64,000 bases of DNA from Pseudomonas lurida (GCF_002563895.1 NZ_PDJB01000001.1:1099501-1163500), one strand, 5' to 3'; counted from the stretch's first letter, positions 38,002-49,483 are shown. Notes: generated by a model from the letters alone, not told the origin. Translations and numbers: made by a program.

Positions 38002-39534
38002 TCAGAATTGGAAGTAAAGGAACGGCGAGAAACTCTGCGCCGACAGTTTGAGAATCGACGCCACGAACAGCAGCAGCACCGCAGCGCGCATGGCGTAGCG
38101 TGGCCAGTCAGCGGTCCAGTAGGCCGGTTGCACGGCGGCATCCTGGCCAACGGTGAAGCCTGGCTCGTGGATGCTGCCTGGGTTGTCGCCCGGCACGGCC
38201 TTGATCAGGCTCGGGTCGGCCGGCTTGGTTTTTTCCGCAGGGCGATTGGTGTAGAAATCGCGCAGGCCGAAGAACGCCAGCGTTGCGTAGGCCACCACCA
38301 GGGTCGCCACTTGCAGGCCAGTGAGGTTGGCGCGGTTGAGTTCCGACAGCGACCACTCGCCAAAGCTGAACATCGCGCCGTACATACGGCCGGCGACATG
38401 CAGGTTTTCGGCGCGGAAGATGACCCAGCCCATCACCACCAGCAAGAAGGTGAAGGCCCAGCGCAAGACGTTGAAGCTGCGCGGCGCGGTATTGAGGCCG
38501 ATGGCTTTTTCAATCGCCAGCCACATGCCGTGCCAGGCACCCCACACGATGTAGGTGATGTTCGCCCCGTGCCACAGGCCACCGAGCAGCATGGTCAGGA
38601 ACAGGTTGCGGTAAGTGGTCAGCGTGCCTTTGCGGTTGCCGCCCAGGGTGATGTACAGGTAGTCACGCAGCCAGGTGGACAGGCTGATGTGCCAGCGACG
38701 CCAGAACTCGGTGATCGACTGGCTGATGTACGGCTGCTTGAAGTTTTCCATGAAGCGGAAACCCATCATCAAGCCCAGGCCGATCGCCATGTCGCTGTAG
38801 CCGGAGAAGTCGAAGTACAACTGCGCGGTGTAGGCCAGCGCCCCGAGCCAGGCATCGCCGGTGGTGGGGTTTTGCAGGGCGAAGCAATGGTCGGCCACCA
38901 CCGCCAGCGTATCGGCAATGAAGACCTTCTTGATGAAGCCCTGCATGAACCGCGTGCAGCCCTCGGAGAATTTGTCGAGGGTGTGCGTACGGTTGTTGAA
39001 CTGGTCGGCCAGGTCGCGGAAACGCAGCACCGGGCCGGCAATCAGGTGCGGGAAGATCGCCACGAACGCTGCAAAGTCGATGAGGTTGCGAGTCGCTGGG
39101 GTATCGCCCCGGTACACGTCGATGATGTAGCTGATGGACTCGAAGATGTAGAACGAGATCCCGATCGGCAACAGCACGTGAGTCAGGATGAATGGCTCCA
39201 GGCCGGCCGACTTCATCATCAGGTTGATGCTGTCGACGCCGAAGTTGGCGTACTTGAAGTAGCCCAGGATGCACAGGTCGACCGCCACGCCCAACAGCAG
39301 CCAGCGTTGAGCCGGCTTGGTGCGCACGCCGGCTGCACCGACCTTGAGGCCGATCCAGTAGTTCCACAGCGTCACAGCGGCGAACAGCGCCAGGAAGTCC
39401 ACTCGCCACCAGGCGTAGAACACGTAACTGGCAATCAGCAGCAGCAGATTGCGATAGCGTTGCCCGCTCAAGTAGTACAAGCCGAGAAAGATCGGCAAGA
39501 ACAGAAACAGGAACACATTGGACGAGAAAACCAT
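38002..39534 (-). CDS. algI: Alginate O-acetyltransferase AlgI (MBOAT)
   Basis: Polytopic inner-membrane MBOAT protein (510 aa) that moves acetyl groups from the cytoplasm to the periplasm for alginate acetylation. The ATG at 39534 (site GGAGAG) is chosen over an upstream in-frame start because it begins the canonical MVFSSNVFLFLFLP. The essential MBOAT histidine is His322 in GLWHGANITYIVWGAWHG. Ten or more membrane segments are visible. Confidence 0.97.
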   Translation of the reverse strand: MVFSSNVFLFLFLPIFLGLYYLSGQRYRNLLLLIASYVFYAWWRVDFLALFAAVTLWNYWIGLKVGAAGVRTKPAQRWLLLGVAVDLCILGYFKYANFGVDSINLMMKSAGLEPFILTHVLLPIGISFYIFESISYIIDVYRGDTPATRNLIDFAAFVAIFPHLIAGPVLRFRDLADQFNNRTHTLDKFSEGCTRFMQGFIKKVFIADTLAVVADHCFALQNPTTGDAWLGALAYTAQLYFDFSGYSDMAIGLGLMMGFRFMENFKQPYISQSITEFWRRWHISLSTWLRDYLYITLGGNRKGTLTTYRNLFLTMLLGGLWHGANITYIVWGAWHGMWLAIEKAIGLNTAPRSFNVLRWAFTFLLVVMGWVIFRAENLHVAGRMYGAMFSFGEWSLSELNRANLTGLQVATLVVAYATLAFFGLRDFYTNRPAEKTKPADPSLIKAVPGDNPGSIHEPGFTVGQDAAVQPAYWTADWPRYAMRAAVLLLFVASILKLSAQSFSPFLYFQF

Positions 39535-39586
39535 CCCGATCTCTCCATGTTTAACCAACAGTCAAGGGCCAGAGCCCCCCCAAACC

Positions 39587-39670
39587 CCCCCACGATTTCG
39601 CGAGGGGGCGGTACTACATTCCTACTGACGAAACCGGCTCAAACTGTGGGAGCTGGCGTGCTCGCTCCCC
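39587..39670. repeat. REP-like hairpins between algL and algI
   Basis: In the 154-base gap between algL and algI there is a hairpin of C7/G5 arms (about 39587-39608) and a half-REP hairpin with perfect GGGAGC/GCTCCC arms (39648-39669) that carries the TGTGGGAGCTGGC REP start. It would form secondary structure inside the operon transcript. Confidence 0.6.
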
Positions 39671-39688
39671 CATTTGAAGTGCGTTTCG

Positions 39689-40798
39689 TCAACTGCCTTT
39701 GTTGCCCTTTTCATGCGTCGGGTCGTAGACCTTGGTCAGGTCGCCCCCGAGACGGAAGGTCTTGAACGGCTGCATCCCGTGCTTGCGCTCGATGACATCC
39801 GGGGCGCAGGTGTAGAGGGTGCAGAAGGGTTCCAGCCAGGCGAATTTCATGTCCTGCTTCAAGTCCTTCATGTCCTGCTCCTTGCCGTTCTTCTGCTCGA
39901 AGATCTCCGGGTCCTTGACCCCAGCGAGCACTTTGTCGCCCAGGCGCTTGAGCGCGCTGTTGTTTTCCTGGCGCAGGTCCACACCGTTGACCAGGGCAAA
40001 ACTGGCGATCATCGACAGCGGGGGCAGGGCGTAGTTGTGGTACGACAAGGCCCGTTGCTGGCGCTTCAATTCGTTCGGCAAGAAGCCTTGGTCGTCGACC
40101 TGGTTCGCGCCGACCTTGTATTCCTTCACGGCCCAATCGAACAGGTCGCGACGGTTGGTGGCGACGGACGTTGCCATCACCGACCAGGCGGCCCAGTAAG
40201 AGTGGTTGTTGGTTTTTTCCAACGGCAGGTTGTCCCAGTCGCTCACCACCTGGTCAGCCAGTTTGTTGAACCAGGCTTCGATCAGTTGTGATTCCTGCTG
40301 GTGGTTGGCCAGCGGGCGCGATTCGGAGAACTTCAAGCGAACATAGGCCGACGCCATGCTGCCCAGCGCCCATTTGCGCATGGACTTGCCGGTGTGGTTG
40401 AAGTCCTTGGACATCAACGCATCCGCCTTGGCCCAGCTGGTCAGCCAGTTGAGCGTGCATTCCAACTGCTCCGGACGACCGTCGCGCATGAACTGCATCA
40501 CGCGCTTGCTGGTGTCTTTTTCCAGCTTGGTGATGTCGGCGGTGCTGTCGCGAAAGGCTTTTTCCGACTGCACATTCAGGGTGGAACGGGCCTTGTCCGA
40601 ACCTTCGTACTTGCTGCGAAATTGCAGCGAGCCGGTGTACGGCGCCGGCATGGCGTCGCAGTCATTCTTGAAGTCGCCGGTCTTGAACGCTTCCACGGGG
40701 GCGAAATAGCCCTGGGGTGGACGCAGTGGCGCGGCGGCGTTGACTGAGCCGGCGAACATCGCCAGGCCCAGCAGCGTTGGAATCAATAACTTCTGCAT
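39689..40798 (-). CDS. algL: Alginate lyase AlgL
   Basis: Periplasmic PL5 lyase (369 aa) that cleaves polymannuronate by beta-elimination and clears misdirected polymer. The ATG at 40798 (site TGAGG) gives a Sec signal peptide ([21 protein letters not shown], cleaved before AAPLRPP). The catalytic NNHSYW motif is at 197-202. The C-terminus is a hydrophilic tail ([11 protein letters not shown]). Confidence 0.97.
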   Translation of the reverse strand: MQKLLIPTLLGLAMFAGSVNAAAPLRPPQGYFAPVEAFKTGDFKNDCDAMPAPYTGSLQFRSKYEGSDKARSTLNVQSEKAFRDSTADITKLEKDTSKRVMQFMRDGRPEQLECTLNWLTSWAKADALMSKDFNHTGKSMRKWALGSMASAYVRLKFSESRPLANHQQESQLIEAWFNKLADQVVSDWDNLPLEKTNNHSYWAAWSVMATSVATNRRDLFDWAVKEYKVGANQVDDQGFLPNELKRQQRALSYHNYALPPLSMIASFALVNGVDLRQENNSALKRLGDKVLAGVKDPEIFEQKNGKEQDMKDLKQDMKFAWLEPFCTLYTCAPDVIERKHGMQPFKTFRLGGDLTKVYDPTHEKGNKGS

Positions 40799-40806
40799 AG
40801 GTAACC

Positions 40807-42264
40807 TCATTGCCCGAGCGACGCAGTCTTCTGACCGCTGCTAGGGAACACGTTGCGTGTGCAAATTTTCGCTTCGACTTTCTGCGCTGCAGCGCCCGCT
40901 TCGGGACCCTGCACTTCCACGGCCAGCAAGTTCTGCGAGGCCCAGTCTTCATCGGTGCGCAGTTCAAAGGCGAAACGCCCGTCTGTATCGGATGTTTCGG
41001 GTTTCTCGATCTTGATGTCCTCGTGGCGACCGTTCATGTACCAGAGGGTGGCTTGCAGGGTTTTCACCGACGGGTCGGCGAAGCGGATATCAACCTGATG
41101 GTTGGCGTTGCGCAGGTCTTTGTTCGAACTGTTAACCAGCAATTCGTTCTTGCCGGGTTTCAATGTCGTGCTGGCTGTCATCTGTGCGGTCTTGCCTTCG
41201 CAGCCGTTGTCGAGCAAGGCCATCATCTGGCGGTAGATGGTCTCCTGGTCGAGGCGATACAGCGGCGAGAATTCCCAGATCAGGATCTTCGGCGGGGTCT
41301 TCTGGAACTCATCGCTGCCCAGGTACTGGATCATCGAACCTTCCAGGCCACCGCCGGGGAAGGCGACGTTGAGGATGTCTGCACCGATTTCCTGTTCGAG
41401 GAAGCCGGCGAAGTTGTAGTTCTTGCCGCTGTGGCTGGTGCCCACCAGGGTGATCTGCGGGTTGCCCGAATCGCCGAACAGGTCGCCGTCGCCCGCTTCG
41501 CCCTTGGGCTCGGTGGTGAACTGGTCCATGTACTGGATCGCGTAGCTGGTGCCGCACAGTTGCCCGGCCATGTTGTGCAGGGTGCCGGTCTTGCCCATGC
41601 GCCCGGAGCGCTTGGTTTCGAATTCACGCTGCGGGATGCCCGCAAACTCAGGCATTGCACGCACTTTGGCACCGACGATTTTCGCCGTGCGCTGGGCACC
41701 ATATGGGGTCCAGTGCTGGTCGCCACGGAAGTAGAAATCGTGGGCCGGCAGTTCATCCGGCAGTTGCTCGTTGGTCAACGGTGACAGGTCCGGCACCACG
41801 TAGCCCATCTTGGCGAAACGGCCGAGCATGGTCTTGTAGTTGCCCAGGGCCTTGTCGAAATCGAACTTGGCTTTCTCTTCCGGGTTGAGCTTGTTGCGGT
41901 TCACCAGGCCACGGGTCGGCTGGTAGACCACCACCAGTTCCACACCCTTGGCCTTGAACGCATCGTGCAGTTGTTGCATGCGCTTGTAGCCGGCCGGCGT
42001 GGTATCGAATTCGGTACGCAGGTCTTCCTGGGTACGGAACAGCCAGTCGCCCTGGGCTTGCACCAGGGTGGTGAAGTTCTGCTGGTAGCGCGTGGTGTAG
42101 TTCTTCGCATCGTGGGCGGCCGGGCACAGGCTGCAGCATGGCTCGGCGGTGAAGGTCGGTGCCTTCACATCGTCGGCGCGTACGCCCTGGCTGGCCGCGA
42201 GCAGGCCGAGGGTCAGACCCGAGAGGCTCAGCAGTTTGATCATGTGTGGGTGCATAAGGGTCAT
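40807..42264 (-). CDS. algX: Alginate acetyltransferase/biosynthesis protein AlgX
   Basis: Periplasmic protein that O-acetylates alginate and is required for polymer secretion. It is 485 aa from the ATG at 42264 (AGGA site overlapping the algG end); starts at 42255 or 42243 are possible. A signal peptide (ending GVRA) precedes a SGNH-like domain with Asp182 and His184 ([11 protein letters not shown]) and Ser277 (LVGTSHSGK), then a carbohydrate-binding module. The residue offsets match the P. aeruginosa active site shifted by eight. Confidence 0.96.
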   Translation of the reverse strand: MTLMHPHMIKLLSLSGLTLGLLAASQGVRADDVKAPTFTAEPCCSLCPAAHDAKNYTTRYQQNFTTLVQAQGDWLFRTQEDLRTEFDTTPAGYKRMQQLHDAFKAKGVELVVVYQPTRGLVNRNKLNPEEKAKFDFDKALGNYKTMLGRFAKMGYVVPDLSPLTNEQLPDELPAHDFYFRGDQHWTPYGAQRTAKIVGAKVRAMPEFAGIPQREFETKRSGRMGKTGTLHNMAGQLCGTSYAIQYMDQFTTEPKGEAGDGDLFGDSGNPQITLVGTSHSGKNYNFAGFLEQEIGADILNVAFPGGGLEGSMIQYLGSDEFQKTPPKILIWEFSPLYRLDQETIYRQMMALLDNGCEGKTAQMTASTTLKPGKNELLVNSSNKDLRNANHQVDIRFADPSVKTLQATLWYMNGRHEDIKIEKPETSDTDGRFAFELRTDEDWASQNLLAVEVQGPEAGAAAQKVEAKICTRNVFPSSGQKTASLGQ

Positions 42265-42266
42265 CC

Positions 42267-43841
42267 TCAGTCCTGCAATTCGGTCTGGCGTTCGACAGGG
42301 TCGATCAGCACGGCTTTCTGCTGGCGCACCAGCAGGTCGAGAATCTCTTCCTGGCGATCGCCCAGCACGCCGTTGAAGCTGATGCCGCTGGATTTGGTCG
42401 GCGCCAGCATCGACACGCGGTACAACTCGACACTCAACGGCGAGTCGATGGACAGCGGGCCACTGCCGTTACCCGCCAGTTCACCGCCGACCACGATCAG
42501 CGAGACCTTGGCGTCGAACGGGTCGAGGGCGATGTCGCGGTCGGTGTCGGTCAGGTCCTTGATGTGGCCGTAGAGGCCGGTGAGGCCGTTGGCCATGGAG
42601 GTGTTTTCGTACAGCTTGATGTTCACGCTGTTACGCACGCGGATACCGTGGCGACGGTTGGCAATCACCTTGTTGCCCCACAGCAGGTTGTCACCGCTCT
42701 CATAGAGCGTGATGCCGTCGGTGTGGTTACGATAAAACTCGTTGTCGGCCACGATGTTGTTGACGCTGTTACGGTCGAGCACCAGGCCCGAGAGCTTGTT
42801 GTCGAAGCTGCGGTTGTTGAAGATGAAGCTGTCGTTCACTTCCCGGGAGATGATGATGCCGTGCTTCTTCTTGGTGCCGTAGACGGTGTTGTCCGCGATG
42901 ATCAGGCCGTGGGAACGGTCGTGGGGGTCAATGCCGTAGACGATGTTGTCCTTGTAGGTATTACCCTTGATCACAAAGCCCGTGGTCTCGTAGCAGTAGA
43001 AGCCGTACCACATGTCCGAGAACTCGGAGTCGATGATCCAGCCGGTCGGCTCGGGACGCTTGAGGACCTTGGCCATGTTTGGCGTGTACTGGGAAATACT
43101 CACCCCGTACGACTTACTGTTGGCGTAGCCGAAACTGGCCATCTTGGTGTTGGAGATGTAGGTCTGCGTACCGCCCCAGGCCAGCAGGAACGGGCGGAAC
43201 TCCTTGGGCGACTTGAACAGCGCAGGGCCCTTGGCCTTTTCGTTCCAGCCGGTGACTTTGGTGTCACGCACGAACAGTTGGCCGTCGTTGATCAGGAACG
43301 AACCGGCTTCCTGGGACAAGCGCAGCTCCTGGGTTTTCTTGTCAATTTCCAGGATGCCCTTACGCCCAACCACGATCGGCAACTTCGCCAGGAACACACC
43401 CGGCGAGGTTTCGCTCAGGTACTGCTTGGGCACCTTGCCCAGCAAGTCCTTGAGGTTCATGTAGCCGTCGTCGACAAAGATCGCCTGGGGAATGCCGTGC
43501 TGGCGCACCACCCATTCGGCCATCTTGTTGTCACCGCCGATGAAGTCCTTGAGGGCGTCTTCCTGCATCATGCGACGGATGCTGATCTTGCCCGGCTTGG
43601 TGCGCACGATCTTCTTTTCCATCGCCGCGTCGGTGTAGCCGGACAGGTCCGGCAGGGCCGGCTTGGCCATTTCCAGCGGCGCGGTCGGCGGGCTGGAGAT
43701 GGTGTAGGTCTTGGCCTGTTGCAGCTCCTTGGCGATGGTCGGCGCTTTAGCCTGCGGCGCGACATCGGCCATGGCAGCAGCGCTGGCCAGCAGCATCGCT
43801 GCCGCCAGCATGGCCGAGCCTTTGAGGGCTTGAGGGTTCAT
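42267..43841 (-). CDS. algG: Mannuronan C5-epimerase AlgG
   Basis: Periplasmic right-handed beta-helix enzyme (524 aa) that converts D-mannuronate to L-guluronate in the polymer. The ATG at 43841 has a GGGAG site and a signal peptide (MNPQALKGSAMLAAAMLLASAAAMA). The catalytic DPHD motif is at 305-308, followed by the CASH-type repeats (SREVNDSFIFNNRSFDNKLSG, then GITLYESGDNLLWGNKV). It follows algE by 14 bases. Confidence 0.97.
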   Translation of the reverse strand: MNPQALKGSAMLAAAMLLASAAAMADVAPQAKAPTIAKELQQAKTYTISSPPTAPLEMAKPALPDLSGYTDAAMEKKIVRTKPGKISIRRMMQEDALKDFIGGDNKMAEWVVRQHGIPQAIFVDDGYMNLKDLLGKVPKQYLSETSPGVFLAKLPIVVGRKGILEIDKKTQELRLSQEAGSFLINDGQLFVRDTKVTGWNEKAKGPALFKSPKEFRPFLLAWGGTQTYISNTKMASFGYANSKSYGVSISQYTPNMAKVLKRPEPTGWIIDSEFSDMWYGFYCYETTGFVIKGNTYKDNIVYGIDPHDRSHGLIIADNTVYGTKKKHGIIISREVNDSFIFNNRSFDNKLSGLVLDRNSVNNIVADNEFYRNHTDGITLYESGDNLLWGNKVIANRRHGIRVRNSVNIKLYENTSMANGLTGLYGHIKDLTDTDRDIALDPFDAKVSLIVVGGELAGNGSGPLSIDSPLSVELYRVSMLAPTKSSGISFNGVLGDRQEEILDLLVRQQKAVLIDPVERQTELQD

Positions 43842-43855
43842 TGCGCAGGCTCCCA

Positions 43856-45343
43856 TCAGAACTTCCAAATCACGTCGACAAACGCGCGATGCATGTACGA
43901 GTCAACCTGGCTGCCATAGGCGTCGCCCGGCTTGAACACACCTGCACGGAAACGCACCAGGGCCGATGGCTCGTCGATCGACTGGCTGAGCGCAGCCGGC
44001 AACAGGCCGGTCTTGAAGTACTTGGTGACCACCAGGTCCATCTCCTGGCCCAGGTCTTTCTTGCCGTCTTCAAGCGGCAGGGAAGTGCTGGACAGGATCG
44101 CGCCGGTCACGTCATCGGTGTTGTTCTGCACGGCATCGATGCCGTTGCTGCCCACCGGCTTGTTGCCGTCGACGCGCCAGAACTTGTGGTACACCAGGCT
44201 GGCGTCGTAGTCCTCGCGCAGCTGCCAGGAACCGAACAGGCTCATCGACTGCATGTTGTTCATCTCGCCGCGGAACGCTTCGCCGAAACGGTGCACGCGG
44301 GACTGGGTGCCGGTCCAGTTCGAACGGTTGCTTTGCAGGCCGTTCTGCTCGTACTCGGCGCTGGCGCGGGAGTAGGCCGCACCGACTTGCCATTGCGGGT
44401 CCAGGCGCAGGCGGATGCCCAGGTCGGTGGCCCAGCCATTCACGTCGTCGCTGCGCTTGGCCGTGGTCGGGCGGGTGCCGTCGGCGTTCAAGGCGTTGAC
44501 CGTGTCGCGGTCGCCCTGCACGCCGGTAATGCTCGCCCAGTAGTTGACGGTGTTGGTGTTGCGCCAGTTGTAGGCATCGCTGTTGGCTTCGATACCGAGC
44601 CAGGTCAGATCGCCGTTCTCGCGCTTGTCCAGCGAGTCAGTGGCCACGCCTGGTTCCGGGTAGTCGAGCTTGCCGTCGTCATGGGTGTGGTGCGCGCGCA
44701 GGCCGATCCACTGGCCTGGGGTCCACTGATAGGCGGCGTCGGCATAGAGGTGCTGACGGTCCTTGTCCTTGGGCGACAGTTCCTTGAGGTCGGTGCGGTA
44801 TTCGCTGAAGCGTTCAGCGACACCGACGTTGGCCTTGAGCAGGGTGGTGTCGAAGGTCCAGTTGAGTGCTTCGATGTTGGTGTCGCGCCATTGGCCGTCG
44901 TCATTGCGCAGGCGCTGGCGACCCAGCTTGAGGATCTCGCCTGGGTAAGGCGTGAAGCCGCTGTAGCCGACCCAGAACTCGCGCATGGCCAGGTAATTTT
45001 TCTTGGTCTTGCGATCGTCGTTGGTGGTCTGCTGGTTTTCGTCATCCGCCGACTGTTGCAGGGTGTCGGTCTCGATGATGTCGCTCGACACCACCGCCTG
45101 GCCCATGGCGTAGGCGCTCCAGTTGCCGCTTTCACCGTAGATCCACGGGCGCAGGTCGAGGCCGATACCGTTGACGTCACCGCCTTTTTGCGTGCCGAGG
45201 TCGCGGTCATCTTCGGACTGCGCGGTGGCTTTCACTTCCAGGCCGAAGTTCTTGGCTTCGGTCAGCGCGGCCAGGGTCGGGCACGACCACAGCAGGGCAA
45301 AGGTCAGGCCGATGCCGGCCTTGACGAATGGGTTGAGCTTCAT
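43856..45343 (-). CDS. algE: Alginate export porin AlgE
   Basis: Outer-membrane 18-stranded beta-barrel that secretes alginate, 495 aa. It has a signal peptide ([25 protein letters not shown]), the start of the mature barrel ([40 protein letters not shown]) and a C-terminal aromatic residue (VIWKF). The ATG overlaps the algK stop by 4 bases. It is the outer-membrane partner of the lipoprotein AlgK. Confidence 0.97.
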   Translation of the reverse strand: MKLNPFVKAGIGLTFALLWSCPTLAALTEAKNFGLEVKATAQSEDDRDLGTQKGGDVNGIGLDLRPWIYGESGNWSAYAMGQAVVSSDIIETDTLQQSADDENQQTTNDDRKTKKNYLAMREFWVGYSGFTPYPGEILKLGRQRLRNDDGQWRDTNIEALNWTFDTTLLKANVGVAERFSEYRTDLKELSPKDKDRQHLYADAAYQWTPGQWIGLRAHHTHDDGKLDYPEPGVATDSLDKRENGDLTWLGIEANSDAYNWRNTNTVNYWASITGVQGDRDTVNALNADGTRPTTAKRSDDVNGWATDLGIRLRLDPQWQVGAAYSRASAEYEQNGLQSNRSNWTGTQSRVHRFGEAFRGEMNNMQSMSLFGSWQLREDYDASLVYHKFWRVDGNKPVGSNGIDAVQNNTDDVTGAILSSTSLPLEDGKKDLGQEMDLVVTKYFKTGLLPAALSQSIDEPSALVRFRAGVFKPGDAYGSQVDSYMHRAFVDVIWKF

Positions 45344-46731
45344 AGGGATTCCTCGCCGTCTTCTTCTTCCAGGGCGTGCAGTTGCAGCGTGCTCTGGGCC
45401 AGGGTGCCGCGTGCGGCCAGTTCCTGTTGCACCAGGCGTTGGCCTTGGGCGCGTTGCTCCGGAGTGAGCGGGGTTTCGAGCTGCGTGGCCAAGTCATTGG
45501 CCTCTGGCGTGTCCTGGGCTTTAGCCAATTGGCTGAAGACATAGGCATTCAACGGGTCGGGCTTGGTGCCCTTGCCTTGGGAAAACAACTGGGCGATGGC
45601 GAAGTCGGCGCTGTTCTGGCCGTTGCGCGCAGCGGTCAGCAAATGGTCCAGGGCTTTTTGCGGGTAGACCTTGCCCAGGTAGCCGCGGCGGTAGATCTGG
45701 CCGAGGTAGTAATCGGCGGCGACTTCCTTGCCCACGGCTTTTTCGAAGTGTGCTTCGGCGGCCTTGGCATCGGCAGGCACCCACTTGCCTTCGTAGTAGA
45801 GCTTGCCCAGCAACAGCTCGGCGCGCGGCTGATCGGCGGCGCGGCCATTGTCCAGGTACTTCATCATCTGGTCGATGTCGCCCAGTTCAGGGAAGTCGTA
45901 GAGCAGTTGTGCCAGGCTGACCCACGACGCCGGGTAGCCGGGGGCGATCTTTTCCAGCAGCGCCTGGGCGGTTTTTTCGTCGGTCTTGCCCAGCGAGGCA
46001 TCACCCAATACGCGAGCTACGCTGTCGACGCGCTGTGCAGTGACGGTGCCACGGCTGTAGCCGGCTTCCATCTGCTTGAGCAACTCGGCCTGTTTTTCCG
46101 GCTCGGCTTTTTTCTGGTAGACCGTGGCCAGCTCGACATAGCAGATATCGGTGGTGTTCAGCGCGGCCTTGCAGATGCGCTCCACGTCATCCAGGTGCTG
46201 GTCGTAGGTGTCCTGGGTGCGATACAGCAGCACTTGGGCCAGGCCCGCCTCCGGGTAACCGGAGGCCTGCCATTGGCTGATCTGCTGCTGGGCATTCACG
46301 TCCGGGAAGCTGTGCGGGTACTGCAGGTACAGCATCGCCAGTGGGATCAGGGTGTTGCCTTCGCCATTGGCAAAGGCTTTTTTCAGCAGGCCTTCGGCCT
46401 CATGGTGTTCGGCTTCGGTGCTGCCAGGCTTGGCCACCAGCAGGCGACCCAGGCGGGCCTGGGCGCGCGGCGAGGTGTCCGCCGCCGCACGGTAGGTGGC
46501 TTCAGCCTGTTTGATTTGCGCCGGATCGCGGGTGCCTACCTGGATGTCGGCCAGGCCCACCTGGGCCTCGCTGTAACCCAGGTCTGCCAGCTGCTGGTAA
46601 TTCTGCTGGGCGGTGACGGTATCGCCACGCTTGAGCGCTTCATTGGCCAGGCGTTGGTCGGGCAGGCCGGCGCAACCGGCGAGGGCGATGGCCAGCGCCA
46701 GGGGCACCGGCAGGTTTCGAAGGGCGCTCAT
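45340..46731 (-). CDS. algK: Alginate biosynthesis TPR lipoprotein AlgK
   Basis: Outer-membrane lipoprotein of 463 aa with Sel1/TPR-like repeats that scaffolds the periplasmic complex and aids AlgE insertion. The lipobox is LAGC (Cys near 20) after a short basic-hydrophobic signal. Repeats include [21 protein letters not shown] and [23 protein letters not shown]. The start lies 2 bases from the alg44 stop and its end overlaps algE. Confidence 0.96.
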   Translation of the reverse strand: MSALRNLPVPLALAIALAGCAGLPDQRLANEALKRGDTVTAQQNYQQLADLGYSEAQVGLADIQVGTRDPAQIKQAEATYRAAADTSPRAQARLGRLLVAKPGSTEAEHHEAEGLLKKAFANGEGNTLIPLAMLYLQYPHSFPDVNAQQQISQWQASGYPEAGLAQVLLYRTQDTYDQHLDDVERICKAALNTTDICYVELATVYQKKAEPEKQAELLKQMEAGYSRGTVTAQRVDSVARVLGDASLGKTDEKTAQALLEKIAPGYPASWVSLAQLLYDFPELGDIDQMMKYLDNGRAADQPRAELLLGKLYYEGKWVPADAKAAEAHFEKAVGKEVAADYYLGQIYRRGYLGKVYPQKALDHLLTAARNGQNSADFAIAQLFSQGKGTKPDPLNAYVFSQLAKAQDTPEANDLATQLETPLTPEQRAQGQRLVQQELAARGTLAQSTLQLHALEEEDGEESL

Positions 46732-46733
46732 GA

Positions 46734-47900
46734 TTAAAGACCCGAAGCCATGGCTTTATCGATCAGCCAGTTCAGGGACGGGCCACGGTCGCTGGTCACT
46801 TCCACCGGGCGGCCGGCGTAGGTGGTATCCAGCGGCGCATCAGGCTTGATCTGTACGCGGATGTCGGAAGACAGGTCGGCGCTGTTCAGGCTGGTGCTGC
46901 TGACGATGGTGCCGGTGCGAACCTGTTCTTCGTCGGCCACCTGGAAGCTCACCGGTGTACCTGGGCGGACGTCACCGAACTGGCGATAGGTGAAGCGCGC
47001 TTCAACATTGGCCAGGCTGCCACGGGGTACCAGTTGGAAGATCACATCGCCTTTGTTGGCGTACTGGCCGTCAGCGACCATTTGCTGGGTCACCACGCAA
47101 TCGCATGGCGACGTCAGCGTACCGGTCATTTGCTTGCCGAACAGCTCCTCGACCTTGGCCGGTTGCAGTTGGTCTTCGTCCAAATGGCCCTTGAGCACAT
47201 CGAGCATGCTGGTGCTGAAGGTCGCCAGTGGTGCGCCCTTGGCGGCAATTGCGTCGCCTTTGAGCAGGCTTTGCACGGTGCCGTCGCGTGGCATGGTCAC
47301 GTTCATGCCCGGTACGCTGACGATGCCCGCCTGGGCGTGGCTGACGAAGTACATGCCGTAGATCGACTTGAAGACAAAACCGAACGCGGCGAGGCCGACC
47401 AGGAAGATTGCCAGGCTGAACGTCACGGCGCGCAGGCGACCGAAGGCGCTCATGTTGCTGCCGCTGTCCTTGACCTTGCGCGCTTTGGTGAAGTTGTCAC
47501 GTTGCAGCGTCGCCAGCACGTCGCCCATGGTGACGATGTCACCCGACAGGTGCGAAGTGATCAGGTGGCGCAGGGTGGAAATGTCCTGCTGTTCCAGGTT
47601 CTGGAACTGGCAACCGGTGCGGCCGCTCTGGCGGTCGTAGGAGCGGATCTGCAGTTCCACGTCCATGGCCAGGCCGAGGTTGTCGATGACGAATTGCAGG
47701 CGACCCTTGTGCACTTCACCCACGGTCAACGGCTGGGTGGCGGTGAACGCCAGGCCGCCAGCGGACAGGTCGATCACCCGCGCTTCGGTCTGGGTGCGGT
47801 CGGTGTTGAAGAAGCGCAGCTTGGCCGGGATCTTGACCCGGGCATGTTGGCGCTGGGCTTCGGACTCGTGGACAACGTTGGCGTTTACTTGGCTATTCAT
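46734..47900 (-). CDS. alg44: Alginate co-polymerase Alg44 (PilZ, c-di-GMP receptor)
   Basis: Inner-membrane protein of 388 aa that activates Alg8 when c-di-GMP binds its N-terminal PilZ domain. The binding residues are intact: Arg17 and Arg21 (RQHAR) and Asp44/Ser46 (DLSAGG), at the same numbers as in P. aeruginosa. One membrane helix (about 160-180) precedes a periplasmic MFP-like domain (TSPCDCVVTQQMVADGQYANKGD). A moderate AGGA site lies 9 bases before the ATG. Confidence 0.97.
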   Translation of the reverse strand: MNSQVNANVVHESEAQRQHARVKIPAKLRFFNTDRTQTEARVIDLSAGGLAFTATQPLTVGEVHKGRLQFVIDNLGLAMDVELQIRSYDRQSGRTGCQFQNLEQQDISTLRHLITSHLSGDIVTMGDVLATLQRDNFTKARKVKDSGSNMSAFGRLRAVTFSLAIFLVGLAAFGFVFKSIYGMYFVSHAQAGIVSVPGMNVTMPRDGTVQSLLKGDAIAAKGAPLATFSTSMLDVLKGHLDEDQLQPAKVEELFGKQMTGTLTSPCDCVVTQQMVADGQYANKGDVIFQLVPRGSLANVEARFTYRQFGDVRPGTPVSFQVADEEQVRTGTIVSSTSLNSADLSSDIRVQIKPDAPLDTTYAGRPVEVTSDRGPSLNWLIDKAMASGL

Positions 47901-47936
47901 GGTGTGTAGTTCCTAGTTAATTCAGGCTTGGCAGGG

Positions 47937-49418
47937 TCAGACCATCATCAGCAACACGGCGACGAAAATGCTGCCGGCGGAGAAGGTCATGGTCCGAGAC
48001 GACCAGGTGTTGAACCAACGTTGAAAGCTGGCCAAATCGCGGGTCAGTTTGGTGTCCTGGCGGGTCCAGGACTGTTGATCAAGGCGGAAGAACACGTAGA
48101 TCTTCACCAGCGCGCCCATGATCTGGTTGTAATAGAGAATCACCGGGTACGCCGGGCCGATCTTGTGGCCGGAGCACGACAGCAGCAGGGTCAGGATCAG
48201 GCGGGTGATGCCGATCCACAGCAGATACGCGAGGATGAACGCGCCGCCGTACTTGAAGGTGGCGATGATCGCCACGGTCAGGCCGAGCAGGGAGGTCCAC
48301 ATCGACACACGCTGGTCGAACAACACGATGCTGGTGAACAGGCCCAACCGGCGCATACCCAGGCCCAGGGCGCGGGAGTTCTGGCGCAGGTTGTTGCCGT
48401 ACCAGCGGAACATCAGCTTGCGGCTGGCCTTGATGAAGCTCTTTTCCGGCGGGTGTTCCACGGTGTGGATCGCGGCGTCCGGCACGTAGAAGGTGTCGTA
48501 GCCCAGGCGCATCAGGCTGAACCAGCTGGACTTGTCATCGCCGGTCAAAAACTTGAAGCGGCCCAGGCGCCAGTGTTGCAGCGAGTCGCTTTCCACGTCG
48601 GCGATAAAGCCCGGGTCGGTCACGACATTGGCGCGGAACACCGACATACGACCGGTCATGGTCAGTACGCGCTTGGACAGGGCCATGGAGCACATGTTGA
48701 TGTGGCGCTGGGCGAAGCGCAGCTTGTGCCACTCGCTCATGATGTAGCCGCCGCGCACTTCGCAGAACTCGTTGGTGGTCAGGCCACCGACGTTGCCGAA
48801 CAACTGGAACCACGGCACGGTCTTGCGTACCACGCCTTCGGCCAGCACGGTGTCGCCATCGATCACCGCAACTACCGCACGTTCATCCGGCAGGTGGCGG
48901 GAGATGGCGCGGAACCCGAAGGCCAGGCCGTCGCGCTTGCCGGTACCGGCGATGCGCACGAAGTCGAGCTTCACGTGTTCCGGTGGGTTCATGCGTTCCC
49001 ACAGGCTTTTCACCAGCAGTTCATCGGACATTTCCACCAGCGAGCAGACTACGGTGGTGGGGAAGCCGCATTCGATGGCTTCACGGATGACTGAGCTGTA
49101 GACCTGCGCGGTGGTCAGCGCGTCGATACGGAAGCTGGTGACCATCAGGAACACATGGGATGGGTCGGCAGCCTTGCCCAGCTTGCGTACTTTGCGGCGC
49201 AGGTGCGGGTAGACCACATACAGGAACAGCATGCCGCGAAAGAAATGCGTAGCACCCATCGAGTAGCGCCAGATGCCGACGGCGCCAATCAGGAAAATAA
49301 AATTCTTCGACTCGGAGTCGAACGTACTCGCCGGCAAGAGCAGGGCGAGTCCCATCAGCAGGCTCAGAAAGAACAGCCAGCCGGCGGATTGGAGCAGTAC
49401 GTGTTTTAACTTGGACAT
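47937..49418 (-). CDS. alg8: Alginate polymerase glycosyltransferase Alg8
   Basis: Inner-membrane family-2 glycosyltransferase (493 aa) that polymerises GDP-mannuronate. The ATG at 49418 matches the family length and the start [23 protein letters not shown]. The catalytic DGD is in VAVIDGDTV; the acceptor-side region is [19 protein letters not shown] with GDDKSSWF; several membrane helices lie at both ends. It acts with Alg44. Confidence 0.96.
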   Translation of the reverse strand: MSKLKHVLLQSAGWLFFLSLLMGLALLLPASTFDSESKNFIFLIGAVGIWRYSMGATHFFRGMLFLYVVYPHLRRKVRKLGKAADPSHVFLMVTSFRIDALTTAQVYSSVIREAIECGFPTTVVCSLVEMSDELLVKSLWERMNPPEHVKLDFVRIAGTGKRDGLAFGFRAISRHLPDERAVVAVIDGDTVLAEGVVRKTVPWFQLFGNVGGLTTNEFCEVRGGYIMSEWHKLRFAQRHINMCSMALSKRVLTMTGRMSVFRANVVTDPGFIADVESDSLQHWRLGRFKFLTGDDKSSWFSLMRLGYDTFYVPDAAIHTVEHPPEKSFIKASRKLMFRWYGNNLRQNSRALGLGMRRLGLFTSIVLFDQRVSMWTSLLGLTVAIIATFKYGGAFILAYLLWIGITRLILTLLLSCSGHKIGPAYPVILYYNQIMGALVKIYVFFRLDQQSWTRQDTKLTRDLASFQRWFNTWSSRTMTFSAGSIFVAVLLMMV

Positions 49419-49448
49419 AAGCGTCATCCGAAGGTGAAGAAGGCTCCA

Positions 49449-49483
49449 GGCTGCAAGCGCTGGGGATTGGTACGCTTGCAGCC
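49449..49483. promoter_or_regulatory. Hairpin between algD and alg8
   Basis: Perfect 11-bp inverted repeat (GGCTGCAAGCG and CGCTTGCAGCC, 13-base loop) 19 bases after the algD stop and 31 bases before alg8. No T run follows on the minus strand, so it is more likely an mRNA-stability or processing element favouring algD than a terminator. Confidence 0.65.

Noticed and set aside
37978..39765. Long antisense open frame opposite algI
   Set aside because: The sense frame is a clear MBOAT protein with its catalytic His; the opposite frame has no recognisable feature.
43841..45544. Long antisense open frame opposite algE
   Set aside because: Shadow of the algE coding strand; composition (Val/Gly/His/Gln-rich, no motifs) is typical of antisense frames here.
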